NCBI RefSeq assembly: GCF_019703515.2
Contig: NC_059368.1
Coordinates: 29,939,289 to 30,003,288 of the forward strand
Source of the DNA: Myxocyprinus asiaticus
Lineage: Eukaryota; Chordata; Actinopteri; Cypriniformes; Catostomidae
Direction of reading: 5' to 3'
DNA: 64,000 nt
Below the pieces are notes generated by a model that was given only the letters and a program-made list of their open reading frames with translations, was not told the DNA's origin and did not search any database. This document shows, one piece after another, positions 21,551-32,001 of the stretch. Made by a program: the position numbers and the translations under genes. Each line of letters begins with the position of its first letter. The first letter of the stretch is position 1.

Positions 21551-22447
21551 TCAATGCAGGAGTGGAACAACAACAAATTTGTTTTGGAATGGTAATCGCT
21601 CATACTTCTGCAGCTTCTTTTCAATCATGAAACACTTGACATTTGTTGAGAGGTTGGAAACCACATAAATTCCCAACTCTTTAGAGTCAATTGGATATGT
21701 AAAAAAGTGTTCCGTCTGTTTATTTTCATTGCCCACAATGTATACTATTCCTTTATCCTCAACAATTTTTTGGACCAACACCAACTTGTTATCGATTTTG
21801 ATAATCTCTGATAATCTGCGTATCACCTGAGTCAAAGGATTGCATGGACCTCAAACCAATTTCTTAAGCTTTCCTAAGAAATTTTCATAGGGAAATGCTG
21901 ATATAAGATCTAAATTGCCATGAACTTTGACGTCATCACTGAGATGCACCAGACCATGAATATTGTAAACCCAAAACTCTTCACCATAAAGCTGGCCAAA
22001 GTGTTCAACAAATGAAACCAACAGAGTGTTAGCAAGGTCATTCATGTCTATACAAAATGTTGGACTTGCCAAAATGTAAACACCTACTGATAAAAGCATA
22101 AAGTTGTCATAGATCTGAGGCTTTAGCACATCCCTCAGCACAACTGGACCAGTGTATAACAAGAACTGGCGTAGTTCTGTGGCTTTCCACCTACATCTTT
22201 CAGCCAGTGCCCTTGGCCTTTGAGCAAACTCACTGGGAATGTAATTTCTCAGTGCACGAAGTGTATCAGACACCATGGAAGCTTGAGAGGATGAAATGCG
22301 ACAGTGCAAGGGGCCAGTGGTGCTGATCCACAAATCTAAGAGACACCTCATTACACCCAGAAAAACTAGGTGCATATAATCATATGGGAAACAAGTGACC
22401 ATGTCAATGCCAACATCAGCAAGAGGTGGGTGATGGACACAGTCCAT
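21551..22447 (-). pseudogene. Tnp2-like transposase, catalytic and C-terminal part
   Basis: The minus-strand frame 21851-22447 reads 'FPYDYMHLVFLGVMRCLLDL', then 'WKATELRQFLLYTGPVVL', then 'VYNIHGLVHLSDDVKVHG' and 'SAFPYENFLGKLKKLV'. These are the conserved blocks of Tnp2-like transposases of CACTA/EnSpm elements in animals; the D of DYMHL and later acidic residues are candidate catalytic positions. One in-frame TGA near 21848-21850 separates this from the C-terminal frame 21551-21835 ('TQVIRRLSE' onward). Upstream the frame is broken at 22448-22465. About 70 residues expected between the 'VVCV' block and the DYMHL block, including the usual Cys/His cluster, are missing. The gene is inactive. 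Confidence 0.85.
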
Positions 22448-22465
22448 GATATGCAGTGTGTGACT

Positions 22466-22807
22466 TTACTCCTCTGAAGAAGGCTCGGGCTGGGGTATCA
22501 CACACACAACAGAAACAACATTTAAAAATAAGGTTTTCTGCTTGAACAGAAACCCACCTTTCAACATTTTCAGCTCTTGAACCAGATCATAAAGATACTC
22601 AGTCAATGAATTTGAAGTACCACAAAACAGTCCAATCAACATTGGTTTCTTTGTGTATCCTTGCAACATACCAAGAATCAGCCAAAACTGTGTACTAGTA
22701 CTCTTGCAGAGTGGTAGACCATCAAAATTCAACTGCAGTTTAAAGGCATGTCTGCCTGGCAGAGTAGACCAGACTTTATCTAGGATTTTTCCAATAGATT
22801 TGAGTAT
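22466..22807 (-). pseudogene. Tnp2-like transposase, central block
   Basis: The minus-strand frame encodes 'LNFDGLPLCKSTSTQFWLIL', then 'PMLIGLFCGTSNSLTEYLYD', which is the DGLPLxKS...QxWPIL / GLFCG block of Tnp2-like transposases. It ends in 'VVSVVCVIPQPEPSS' with a stop. It joins the N-terminal part (24785-25259) directly at a 10-bp duplicated site once the inserted segment 22808-24784 is ignored. Confidence 0.85.
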
Positions 22808-23661
22808 TAATATTCTCAGATGGTTTACATTGGTGAGGAAAAAATTATTGGTTTCTGAAACTTTTAGATTTTCAGTTACAATTTAAACCTGTTTTATTTC
22901 TGACCTTAGAATTTTTTTTAATGCACATAGAGTACACTAGAATCTTCTCCAGATAAACCGACACCATCATTAGTCATCATATAAAGAGAAATTAAACACT
23001 ATCTTACATGATCAAAGTCCAGCTGTACTTGTTCATGCATTATTTTTATGACCTGATCACATCACTCAAACAGGTGATAGCATGAAAAGGTCACGAGTGA
23101 TGGCCTGATGGATTTCCTGTGTAATAAAGTACAGTATTTCTGGAGTTATGCATTGAACATCTAACTCTACACAGAGATTATGGTTGATAGTTTAGACTAG
23201 GGCTATTCAACTTTGGAAAGCTCAGGGGCCACAAAGCAGGATCCCTATAGCCTTGAGGGCTGCACTCTTAATTTTTATAATAATTCTTTCAGTGTCTGCA
23301 CCAGGATGAATTACATGGGAGAATTAGGAATTAGCTGGGAATTAGAAATTACATACTTTATCATAACTGTCCTTTACCCTAATCAATCACACAGACTGAC
23401 CATTTACATACTGACCAATTTATAAATAAATGGAGGGGTCCTTTCCAGTTACACATCAACTAACCAAGTGAAGAGCAACTCCATCCATCGCTCGTTCATT
23501 GAACAGAATATATTTCCTTCAGTCTTTCATTTTTTAGATCCTTCCATAATTTGGATTTCATTGATATTTGGTTAAATTTCACTTTCTTCATGACACATTA
23601 ACCACATGAATGAAATACATATTTTCACATTTATGCACATAAGTATTTACATTGATAAAAA

Positions 23662-23666
<5 letters not shown>

Positions 23667-23721
<55 letters not shown>
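23667..23721. repeat. (TA)n microsatellite
   Basis: About 55 bases of TA. The paralogous site near 30433-30440 has only a few TA units, so the tract expanded (or contracted) after duplication. Confidence 0.9.
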
Positions 23722-23730
<9 letters not shown>

Positions 23731-24252
23731 TTTTTTATTTTATCACTTTAGATGTTAGGTTAAATTTGTATACATTTTTGGGGAGGCTTAGCCGTCCTTG
23801 CTTCCTGTGATGGATATATAATAAGAAACTTTACTACTGTTATCAAACGACTGCTTCTTTGTACTGTGAATGTCGCCAGTCAGTGAGATAAGTTTCAAGT
23901 TCAGATTCTGAAAGAGCAAACTCCAATAAAATAAAATCACAAATGTACATCAGTGGATGTATTTTAGGCACTGGCCTAAAATTTTATTTTGTGATTTGAT
24001 TAACTTAATCAAAAGCAGGTGAGGTTTTTCCATGGGTAGACCACTATTTCTGTGATTCAAACAGATAGCAGTTGAAGTGAGATTGGGCTGTGAAATAAAG
24101 CACATGGAGCCACTAAAAAAGTTATCCACATTGTCACAATTTATTTTTGACCCTTGTGCATTGTTCGTTTGTGAGTCACTCTTAAGTTGTTTGTGTGTCA
24201 AAAATGAGCCGAACATTCATGTGCAATATTTAATTATTTTTCTAAAGATATG

Positions 24253-24653
24253 TGTGGCAGCGGGGGCGTGGTCAAGTGTCCGTCCGGAGAGAAAGCAGTA
24301 AGGGCGCTTGCACCTGAGCTAGATTATGTTAAACACCTGTTTCTAATTCCAGTGAGCATGGGGAGAGCGGCATATAAGCAGCCATGCCACCAGCAGAGGA
24401 GAGAGCGAGTCTGGCACAAGGAAGGCCATGGTGCTTCTGAAGCTGTTGCGTTTAACTTATTGTGTTTGTGAAACTGATGTGTTTAAGTAACTACATGCCT
24501 GTGAAGCTGATGTGTTGAAGTTACTACGTGCCTGTGAATCTGATGAGTTTGTGAAGTTGTAAAGCACTGAAGTGGCTGATTAAAAGTCTTACCTGAGCCT
24601 GAAAAACCTGCTTCCCTGTGTTCTCCTTCCCTTCTGCTGTGAAGTTCCTTACA
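24253..24653 (+). mobile_element. Solo LTR, copy 1
   Basis: The 401-base unit starts 'tgtggcagcg' and ends 'agttccttaca', with an exact 5-bp target duplication 'atatg' (24248-24252 and 24654-24658). Internal signals are a TATA-like 'catataagca' at 24371-24380 and ATTAAA at 24579-24584. No internal region or second LTR is present. Gypsy-like class is likely from the 5-bp duplication and TG...CA ends, but not proven. Short tandem repeats ('cctgtgaagctgatgtg') occur near 24475-24550. Confidence 0.8.
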
Positions 24654-24784
24654 ATATGTAATAACACTAATTTAAATTTCTGCTTTTACTACGATTGTCT
24701 GTGCTTTTTGGAGCTTTAAAGTGCTAATCACAATCCACTTGCATTGTATGGACCTACAGAGCTGAAATATTCTTAATAATAACA

Positions 24785-25259
24785 ATTTGAGTATTCCACA
24801 ATAATGGAACACACCACCAGCTATATTGTTAATGTTGTAGCTTGTTTTTGTTTTCAGCAATGTTCGTCCATCCTTTGGCAGGGAGAGATGGTAGATTTTG
24901 AGGATGCTGAGAAGTGCTGACAGAGCAATTACAGAAATGCTAAATTCAACTGCCCAATCTGCCAGTGAACTCCACAGATCACCATCACTCTGACTACACT
25001 GATCTCCAAGATTAGGTAGATCCTCAAAAGAAGCTACAGTCTCTTCATATACTAACTTATCCTCAACAATAAGACCTTGATCACTTCCTTGAGCACTAAT
25101 TTGCATCTCAGATTCCTCAGAATCATCAACACAAACACACTCAAAATTGCCATCCTCCATCCCTTCCCTATACTGATCATTTTCAATGAATTCATTGACT
25201 CTCTTTAATGCCCTTCTTTGTGCATTCCCCCTATCATTGTACATCCAAGTCTTTTCCAT
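24785..25259 (-). pseudogene. Tnp2-like transposase, N-terminal part
   Basis: The minus-strand frame starts at Met 25259. It runs through an acidic region into 'LADWAVEFSISVIALSALLS' and 'LSLPKDGRTLLKT', ending in 'NIAGGVFHYCGI'. This order (helical DNA-binding-like block, LPKDxRTLLkT, iaGG.yyhfG) is the standard N-terminus of Tnp2-like transposases. The block itself is uninterrupted. It is cut off from the rest by the inserted segment at 22808-24784. Confidence 0.8.
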
Positions 25260-27740
25260 ACCGTGACTTTTTTGTCTTTAGTGCTTCAACCTGAAAGAGA
25301 CAAAGAAGAATATTCCAAATTACAAAATTATTAAAAATAAAATTACATATTTATTTGATCAAAATGAGAATTATTTCTATATGCCGCTCTGCAATGAAAT
25401 ATAGACATCAGATTCATTTCAAGATTATTGACATTAAAGTCATTATTTTAGGGGTTTTGAAGAGCAATTTTTTGCATTGTCACCTATTAATGATTTAAGT
25501 CTTCCCAAATGAATAATTAGGCTAATAAGCAGTAATTAATAACATCAACAATGCATTCAGCAATAAATGGATATGAACAGAAATAACCAGTGAGCATAGG
25601 ATTAAAAGTAACATTTCTCTACAGCCAAATTATCTCTCTCAATGTGCAAGTGTTCACAGTAAATGTTTTGGTCTTTCATTTCTGTACGTGTTCTGCATTT
25701 TGTAACTGATTTTATTTACCAAATTCTATTAAAAACATACTCTCTGTTGCATCCTTACCTATTCCTGTGTGTGCATGCACATTCTGAGGACGTGCTATAG
25801 TTCCAACCCTTTATTTCTGTGTTTTTTCTGCATTGCTGCAGGTTTTTAGCTTTTATTTGACAAGTTCTATCGACGTGCTTCCTGCCTCATCCTCCATGTG
25901 ACACGTGACCTTACTAACAAGCTTACGTCATCCCTCTCATGAGCGCACGTCACAGAGATGTACAGAAGCGAACATTTGTAGTTAAAAAGTATATAAGTAT
26001 TGTTTTGTTTCTCAAATAATCAATCGTTTGCGTTCAGAAGAACTTTATTTGTCAACTGGAGTTGTGTGGATTATTTTGATATGCATTTTGGACTGTCAAA
26101 AAATGGAGTACATTCACTTGCATTGTTTAGAGGAGGAGACCTGAAATTAAATCCTTAAAGTCTTAAATTCTGTTTTGATGAAGAGAGAAACTCAGATACA
26201 TCTTGGATGGCCTGAGGGTGAGTAAATTATCAGCACATTTTCATTGTTGGGTGAACTATTCCTTTAAGAAAACAGTCCCGCGCAGGGCTCTAGTGCGATC
26301 CCTTGTGTTGCGAGTCACCTCTTGTTATGATCTGGGTGTATTTCCCTTTAAGACTAGGAGGGGTGCGTGACCACATCATTCTGTGCTCTCGCTGCCTGTG
26401 TGTGAGTCTGCAGCAAGTGTGAGTGAGCAGCCGAACTGTAAACGTGATAATGCTCAGCATAATTAATAAAACCAATGTAAAATGTTTCAAAAGTAAACTG
26501 TGTCGTGTGTGGATCATTCCTGACCAACAGAACGTTACACGCTGTCTTTCAGAGCATGCGCACAACGGCGAGTCCAGTTGTAGCTCGATTTAAGTTTATA
26601 CATGCTGGACGGATTTGGGTTGTTGACCCCAATAAAAAAAAAAATGGCTAAATAAGAATGAAATATTTAACTGCATTATTTATTTGATCATATTTACAGT
26701 AAAAATATGGTTTCAAAACATACTGACACCATAAGACATCGGAATATTTGCTTGTGTTTATGTGACGGTTGCCCGCGCAAAATGCCCGCCATACTTTTTA
26801 AAAGTATTTCAAGGTAATCTATGAGGGCATCTAAATTTAACTGAAAAACAGATTAAATGGATGTTTTCACTTACCACTTTGCTTGTTTTATTCAGTGTGA
26901 GTGTTTTAGGCAACTGTAAAATTTGCAGCAGTGTCTCCTCGTGTCAGCAGCCTCGTCCATCGGCGGGATAGTCTTTCGGGTGACGTTGCAGTGAAGTGAC
27001 GTGGCTTACACTGATTGGATACTAATCAATTTTAAAAAGTTGATATGTAAGTTGGTTGGATAGGAGTCCGACGAAATTAAATAGTTGTTGCCATTCTGGT
27101 TATCGTTAATCTGTTCAAAGTACAAAAGGCACCATACCTCTTTTGAAAGCTTGACATGTCCTCTGCAAATACAAAATACAAAGTTAAGGAAGTTACCTTT
27201 GACCTCTTGTAAACGTGATTTTGATTGACACAAAGCCGACATCATACAGTGCTGTAACAGGTTGGAACATTAATGCCCACTTTTTAGGCGTTTTTTCCCC
27301 ATAGACAAGTTTGTTTGTTTTTTTGTTTGTTTTTACAACAGAAAAAAAGACAATACAAGTAAGCACAAAGAAAGCAATATAAGCAAATAGTTTATAAATC
27401 TGTAAATAAATGATTCAGAAAAAAAATCACTGAAAAAATCAATAATGTAAATTAAAGGCATAAATTCTTCTTTAATTTATATCATTTGGCTTTGTTATGT
27501 TAAGCATTAACATAGGTTTCAAACACAACCATTATAAAAAGGTGAAAATAGACTAAAATTGTGCATGAAATAAGACCTTCAAACAATTAAAGTTGATAGT
27601 TTGATGTGGTATACATTGATGCTGGATTGATTGATGGATTAGCTTGAAACCATTAAACCCATTTTGCTAAAAATCTGACTGTATGAAAATACTGACATCT
27701 AAATCAAATCTATCTGAAACTACATTTTAATTTTGGGACA
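25260..27740. other. 5' noncoding part of the 12.3-kb transposon
   Basis: No gene is recognised. It holds a MITE right arm ending at 26267 ('gtgaactattccttt'). The stretch at about 26317-26540 has an LTR-like look (poly(A)-like AATAAA, TG start, ACA end) but no target duplication. Given the minus-strand transposase, its promoter should lie here, but I cannot point to a specific element. Confidence 0.5.
26085..26267. repeat. Right half of an 'atagttcaccc' MITE
   Basis: 'gatggcctgagggtgagtaa' leads into 'gtgaactattcctttaa', the conserved right arm; the left arm is absent. Confidence 0.6.
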
Positions 27741-27946
27741 AGACCGGCAATACGTATGTGGCCCACAGTTCTATATTTGACATTTGGGCCAAATATTATT
27801 TACAACCTTTGGCCCACATCTCGCTTGCCACACCAAAGACGGTGCCACATCTGCCATACTTGGGCCATGTTCGGTTCACATGCCTTCTGCCAGTGCCGGA
27901 TGAGTGCCAGCTGTGCCAGCTTCATGCCAAATCTGGGCCACATGTC

Positions 27947-27959
27947 TTTGCTATGTGGG
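27947..27959 (-). repeat. Right terminal inverted repeat of the 12.3-kb transposon
   Basis: 'tttgctatgtggg', the exact complement of 15637-15649. The preceding 200 bases carry 'gtggccca', 'tgggcca' and 'ttggccca' motifs typical of a subterminal repeat region. Confidence 0.9.
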
Positions 27960-28275
27960 ATAAAGCTGTCTAAAACCCTTTACATTTCCTTCAACACTGA
28001 ATCAAGTTCTTCAACAAGGGTCTTAAAATACTATATCCTATCCCACCTGAATATGTAGAAACAACTGTTAGTGCACATTTTTAGTGTACAACTACGGGGT
28101 ACATTTTTCATTTTCTTACTCCTCTTCAATTGTGAAATAATTATTCCTGACTGACCACGATGAAAGAAACTTTCCTTGTTGTAATTATTGGTTTGTCTAC
28201 TTGGATGGATGGATAGATAAATAGACATACAGACAGACAGACAGACAGACAGATAGATAGATAGATAGATGACCT
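27960..28275. repeat. Continuation of the duplicated flank (paralogue of 13004-13252)
   Basis: From 'ataaagctgtc' the sequence resumes the alignment with 13004 onward through 'ggtttgtctac' (28190-28200), then enters GATG/GACA/GATA repeats. This completes the locus interrupted at 15636. Confidence 0.85.
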
Positions 28276-28315
28276 ACTGCAATTGAAACGATAGATAGAT
28301 AGACAGATGGATGGC
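28205..28315. repeat. (GATG)/(GACA)/(GATA) microsatellite
   Basis: Tandem tetranucleotides, expanded relative to the paralogous tract at 13835-13912. Confidence 0.9.
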
Positions 28316-29575
28316 GGACGGACAGATATATAATTTAGAATGGATACATATGAATAGTTAGAACTGACACATATGGAAGCATTAGAAATATTTTAATACA
28401 GTCACAGAGTAGAAAATGTGTCAGTGTATTTCACTTAAGTTTTTAAACTGTAAGCCTAATACCTTATTTAGCACATTAGAAATGAGTGTTGCAACTGTCC
28501 CAGGGTAGTGTTACAACAGTACCTGGCATGGGGGCAAAAGCGCTCCTTGCCTTTACACAGTAATTGTGGAAAATAGGAACAATATATGCAGGTTTTTGAC
28601 ATTTATTTAGTTGGTAGACAGATAAAAGCATCTCAAGTGAAAATAATTCATGTTTAGTATTGTCAGTGTTTGTGCTGTAAAGCAAAAAGTGTTACAACTG
28701 TGCTCGATCTACCCTAGTGTTGCATTTCTGTTTGGTGACTCTAGTCGCAAAGGATACACTTCAGCTTTAACACCTGCTTGTAAAAATTAACTTTACATCA
28801 CAGGTGCAGAGCCTGTTTTTCCAACAACTGCAAATGTACAAATATACAGATTTACAGTGGCACTGCAGATTTTGAAAACAGCTGTTAAGGTTTAAGGAAA
28901 TGTAGGACATTGCTTTCGCAATGTAAACTGTGGTATTGTTGAATTGCTTTGCATAACGGTAAACAGTGCTTTACTTAAGTTTACATCTCATGTTCAGTGC
29001 ACCACAATGTTGATGTAAGTTTGCAGAAAACCGAATCTTGTGGCAATGTCTTATACCAAAATCTCATCAAACTCAAATTTCTCTGAAATCCTTACAAATC
29101 CTCATGAAAAAATACAGGGTACTACAGTTAAATTACATCCAATTAAAGTTTAACGAGCAGCGGTTTGAATGTTTGCAGAATATATGCAAAGGTCATGCTA
29201 TATCCAGATAAATTTGGAGCAAATAAAGTCTTTCCACAACTATTTAAGCAAAAGCAATGTGTTAAGCATGTTATACGACTTAGTGTTGACATTTCAACAC
29301 AACACACTTTTTTCAAACTGGAATATAAAATTCCACATGATAGGTGGTCCTCTTAGGCCGGTGTGATGCATAAGATGAGACATGAAACCCTTGGCACAGA
29401 AATCAAAGGGATGGTCTATCTAAAGACTGTATCAAATACCAGCTCAGGGGTGCCAAGTGTAACTGATAGTTGATTGAGAGTGGACTGCTGATGGATGCTT
29501 GCTGCGTGTTATAATCAGTTAATATTAATACATGATACACACGCAGTAAAAACACAGTCCATTTTTTCAAAATGT
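28316..29575. other. Intergenic DNA
   Basis: AT-rich sequence without recognisable gene, repeat arm or RNA gene. Open frames below 70 residues show no domain. Confidence 0.5.
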
Positions 29576-31500
29576 GTATTAATATTCTCAGACGGTTTAC
29601 ATGGGTGAGGAAAAATTATTGGTTTCTGAAACTTTTAGATTTTCAGTTACAATTTAAACCTGTTTTATTTCTGACCTTAGAATTTTTTTTAATGCACATA
29701 GAGTACACTAGAATCTTCTCCAGATAAACCGACACCATCATTAGTCATCATATAAAGAGAAATGAAACACTATCTTACATGATCAAAGTCCAGCTGTACT
29801 TGTTCATGCATTATTTCTATGACCTGATCACATCACTCAAACAGGTGATAGCATGAAAAGGTCACGAGTGATGGCCTGATGGATTTCCTGTGTAATAAAG
29901 TACAGTATTTCTGGAGTTATGCATTGAACATCTAACTCTACACAGAGATTATGGTTGATAGTTTAGACTAGGGCTACTCAACTTTGGAAAGCTCAGGGGC
30001 CACAAAGCAGGATCCCTATAGCCTTGAGGGCTGCACTCTTAATTTTTATAATAATTCTTTCAGTGTCTGCGCCAGGATGAATTACATGGGAGAATTAGGA
30101 ATTAGCTGGGAATTAGAAATTACATACTTTATCATAACTGTCCTTTACCCTAATCAATCACACAGACTGACCATTTACATACTGACCAATTTATAAATAA
30201 ATGGAGGGGTCCTTTCCAGTTACACATCAACTAACCAAGTGAAGAGCAACTCCATCCATCGCTCGTTCATTGAACAGAATATATTTCCTTCAGTCTTTCA
30301 TTTTTTAGATCCTTCCATAATTTGGATTTCATTGATATTTGGTTAGATTTCACTTTCTTCATGACACATTAACCACATGAATGAAATACATATTTTCACA
30401 TTTATGCACATAAGTATTTAAATTGATAAAAAAATATATTATTTTTTTATTTTATCACTTTAGATAATTTTTGGTTAATTTTGTATACATTTTTGAGGAG
30501 GCTTAGCCGTCCTTGCTTCCTGTGATGGACATATAATACGAAACTTTACTACTGTTATCAAACGACTGCTTCTTTGTACTGTGAATGTCGCCAGTCAGTG
30601 AGATAAGTTTCAAGTTCAGATTCTGAAAGAGCAAACTCCAATAAAGTAAAATCACAAATGTACATCAGTGGATGTATTTTTGGCACTGGTCTAAAATTTC
30701 ATTTTGTGATTTGATTAACTTAATCAAAAGCAGGTGAGGTTTTTCCATGGGCAGACCACTATTTCTGTGATTCAAACAGATAGCAGTTGAAGTGAGATTG
30801 GGCTGTGAAATAAAGCACATGGAGCCACTAAAAAAGTTATCCACAAGATCACAATTCATTTTTGACCCTTGTGCATTTTTCATTTGTGAGTCACTCTTAA
30901 GTTGTTTGTGGGTCAAAAATGAGCCGAACATTCATGTGCAATATTTAATTATTTTTCTAAAGATATGTGTGGCAGCAGGGGTGTGGTCAAGTGTCCGTCC
31001 GGAGAGAGAGAAAGCGGTAAGGGCGCTTGCACCTCCATGTGCTTTATGTTAAACACCTGTTTCTAATTCCAGTGAGCATGGGGAGAGTGGCATATAAGCA
31101 GCCATGCCACCAGCAGAGGAGAGAGCTAGTCTGGCACAAGGAAGGCCACGGTGCTTCTGCGTTTAACCTATTGTGTTTGTGAAACTGATGTGTTTAAGTA
31201 ACTACGTGCCTGTGAAGCTGATGTGTTGAAGTTACTACGTGCCTGTGAATCTGATGAGTTTGTGAAGTGACTGGCGATCCACTGAAGTGGCTGATTAAAA
31301 GTCTTACCTGAGCCTGGAAAACCTGCTTCCCTGTGTTCTCCTTCCCTTCTGCTGTGAAGTTCCTTACAATATGTAATAACACTAATTTAAATTTCTGCTT
31401 TTACTACGATTGTCTGTGCTTTTTGGAGCTTTAAAGTGCTAATCACCATCCACTTGCATTGTATGGACCTACAGAGCTGAAATATTATTAATAATAACAA
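29576..31500 (+). repeat. Paralogous segment, source-like copy of 22808-24784
   Basis: The copy is about 1.92 kb and collinear with 22808-24784, differing by scattered substitutions and a shorter TA tract. It has no flanking direct repeat and continues on the right into a complete MITE arm (to 31606). The transposase-internal copy, in contrast, breaks off inside that MITE. Confidence 0.85.
30968..31368 (+). mobile_element. Solo LTR, copy 2 (same insertion as 24253-24653)
   Basis: Same 401-base LTR with the same 5-bp duplication 'atatg' at 30963-30967 and 31369-31373. The identical site shows that the LTR inserted before the 2-kb segment was duplicated. Confidence 0.8.
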
Positions 31501-31606
31501 TTTTCGTTTGTGTTCAGCAGAAGAAAGAAAGTCATACACATCTGGGTTGGCATGAGGGTGAATAAATGATGAGATAATTTTTATTTTTGGGTGAACTAAC
31601 CCTTTT
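31378..31606. repeat. MITE right part ('gtgaactaaccctttt')
   Basis: The sequence runs from 'ctttttggagctttaaagtg' through 'ttcagcagaagaaagaaagt' to 'ttttgggtgaactaaccctt', the right part of the palindromic MITE. Confidence 0.7.
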
Positions 31607-31697
31607 AATGTGGTCAGGGCCATCCTTAGGGCGGTGCAACCAGTGCGGTCACACCAGGCCCCGTTCTGATTACGTTTTGATGTGTAGAAGGCAATCT

Positions 31698-31984
31698 TCT
31701 TCTTCTTCTTCTTCTTTCAGCTGTTCCCATCCTCACCACAGCAATGATCTGGCACAGGTTTTATGCTGGATGCCCTTCATGACGCAACCCCCAGTGGCTG
31801 GGGGACTCTCAGTCATACCTACAGGGCAATTTAGAGTCTCCAATTCATTTAACCTGCATGTTTTTGGACTTATGGGGGAAACCGGAGCACCTGGAGGAAA
31901 CCCACACGAACACAGGGAGAACATGCCCAGTTGAGCCTGGACTCGAACCGACAGTGCTAACCACTGAGCCACCATGCCACCTTA
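31698..31984 (-). mobile_element. tRNA-derived SINE, minus strand
   Basis: On the minus strand the head has an RNA polymerase III A box 'tggctcagtgg' and B box 'ggttcgagtcc', followed by the 'gttctccctgtgttcgtgtg' body known from DANA/Mermaid-like fish SINEs and a (GAA)n tail. A 17-bp target duplication 'tgtgtagaaggcaatct' flanks it (31681-31697 and 31985-32001). Confidence 0.9.
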
Positions 31985-32001
31985 TGTGTAGAAGGCAATC
32001 T

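Larger units (their letters stand above)
22808..24784 (+). repeat. 1,977-bp copied segment inserted in the transposase gene
   Basis: The segment is flanked by an exact 10-bp direct repeat 'atttgagtat' (22798-22807 and 24785-24794), and it splits the transposase reading frame cleanly. It matches 29580-31500 along its length, including a shared solo LTR with the same target duplication. The downstream copy lacks flanking duplication and continues into a complete MITE right arm, so the copy here appears derived. It differs by a long (TA)n expansion at 23667-23721. Confidence 0.85.
15637..27959 (-). mobile_element. 12.3-kb Tnp2/CACTA-EnSpm-like DNA transposon
   Basis: The ends are a perfect 13-bp inverted repeat: 'cccacatagcaaa' at 15637-15649 and its complement at 27947-27959. 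Both are flanked by 'at' (15635-15636 and 27960-27961). The paralogous locus at 13001-13010 reads straight through with a single 'at', which proves the borders. The terminal 220-300 bases are rich in TGGGCC/GGCCCA motifs, like CACTA subterminal repeats. Inside, on the minus strand, are a broken Tnp2-like transposase (21551-25259) and a spliced accessory gene (19683-21518). Termini do not read CACTA, and the 2-bp target duplication differs from the 3 bp usual for CACTA. The class is assigned from the transposase only. Confidence 0.85.

Noticed and set aside
26317..26540. Possible solo LTR
   Set aside because: It has a TG start, an AATAAA and an ACA end, but no target duplication and no second copy in the window.
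31960..31984. tRNA-like A and B boxes as a real tRNA gene (also near 52640 and 60500)
   Set aside because: They belong to SINE heads, continue into SINE bodies and lack a complete cloverleaf.
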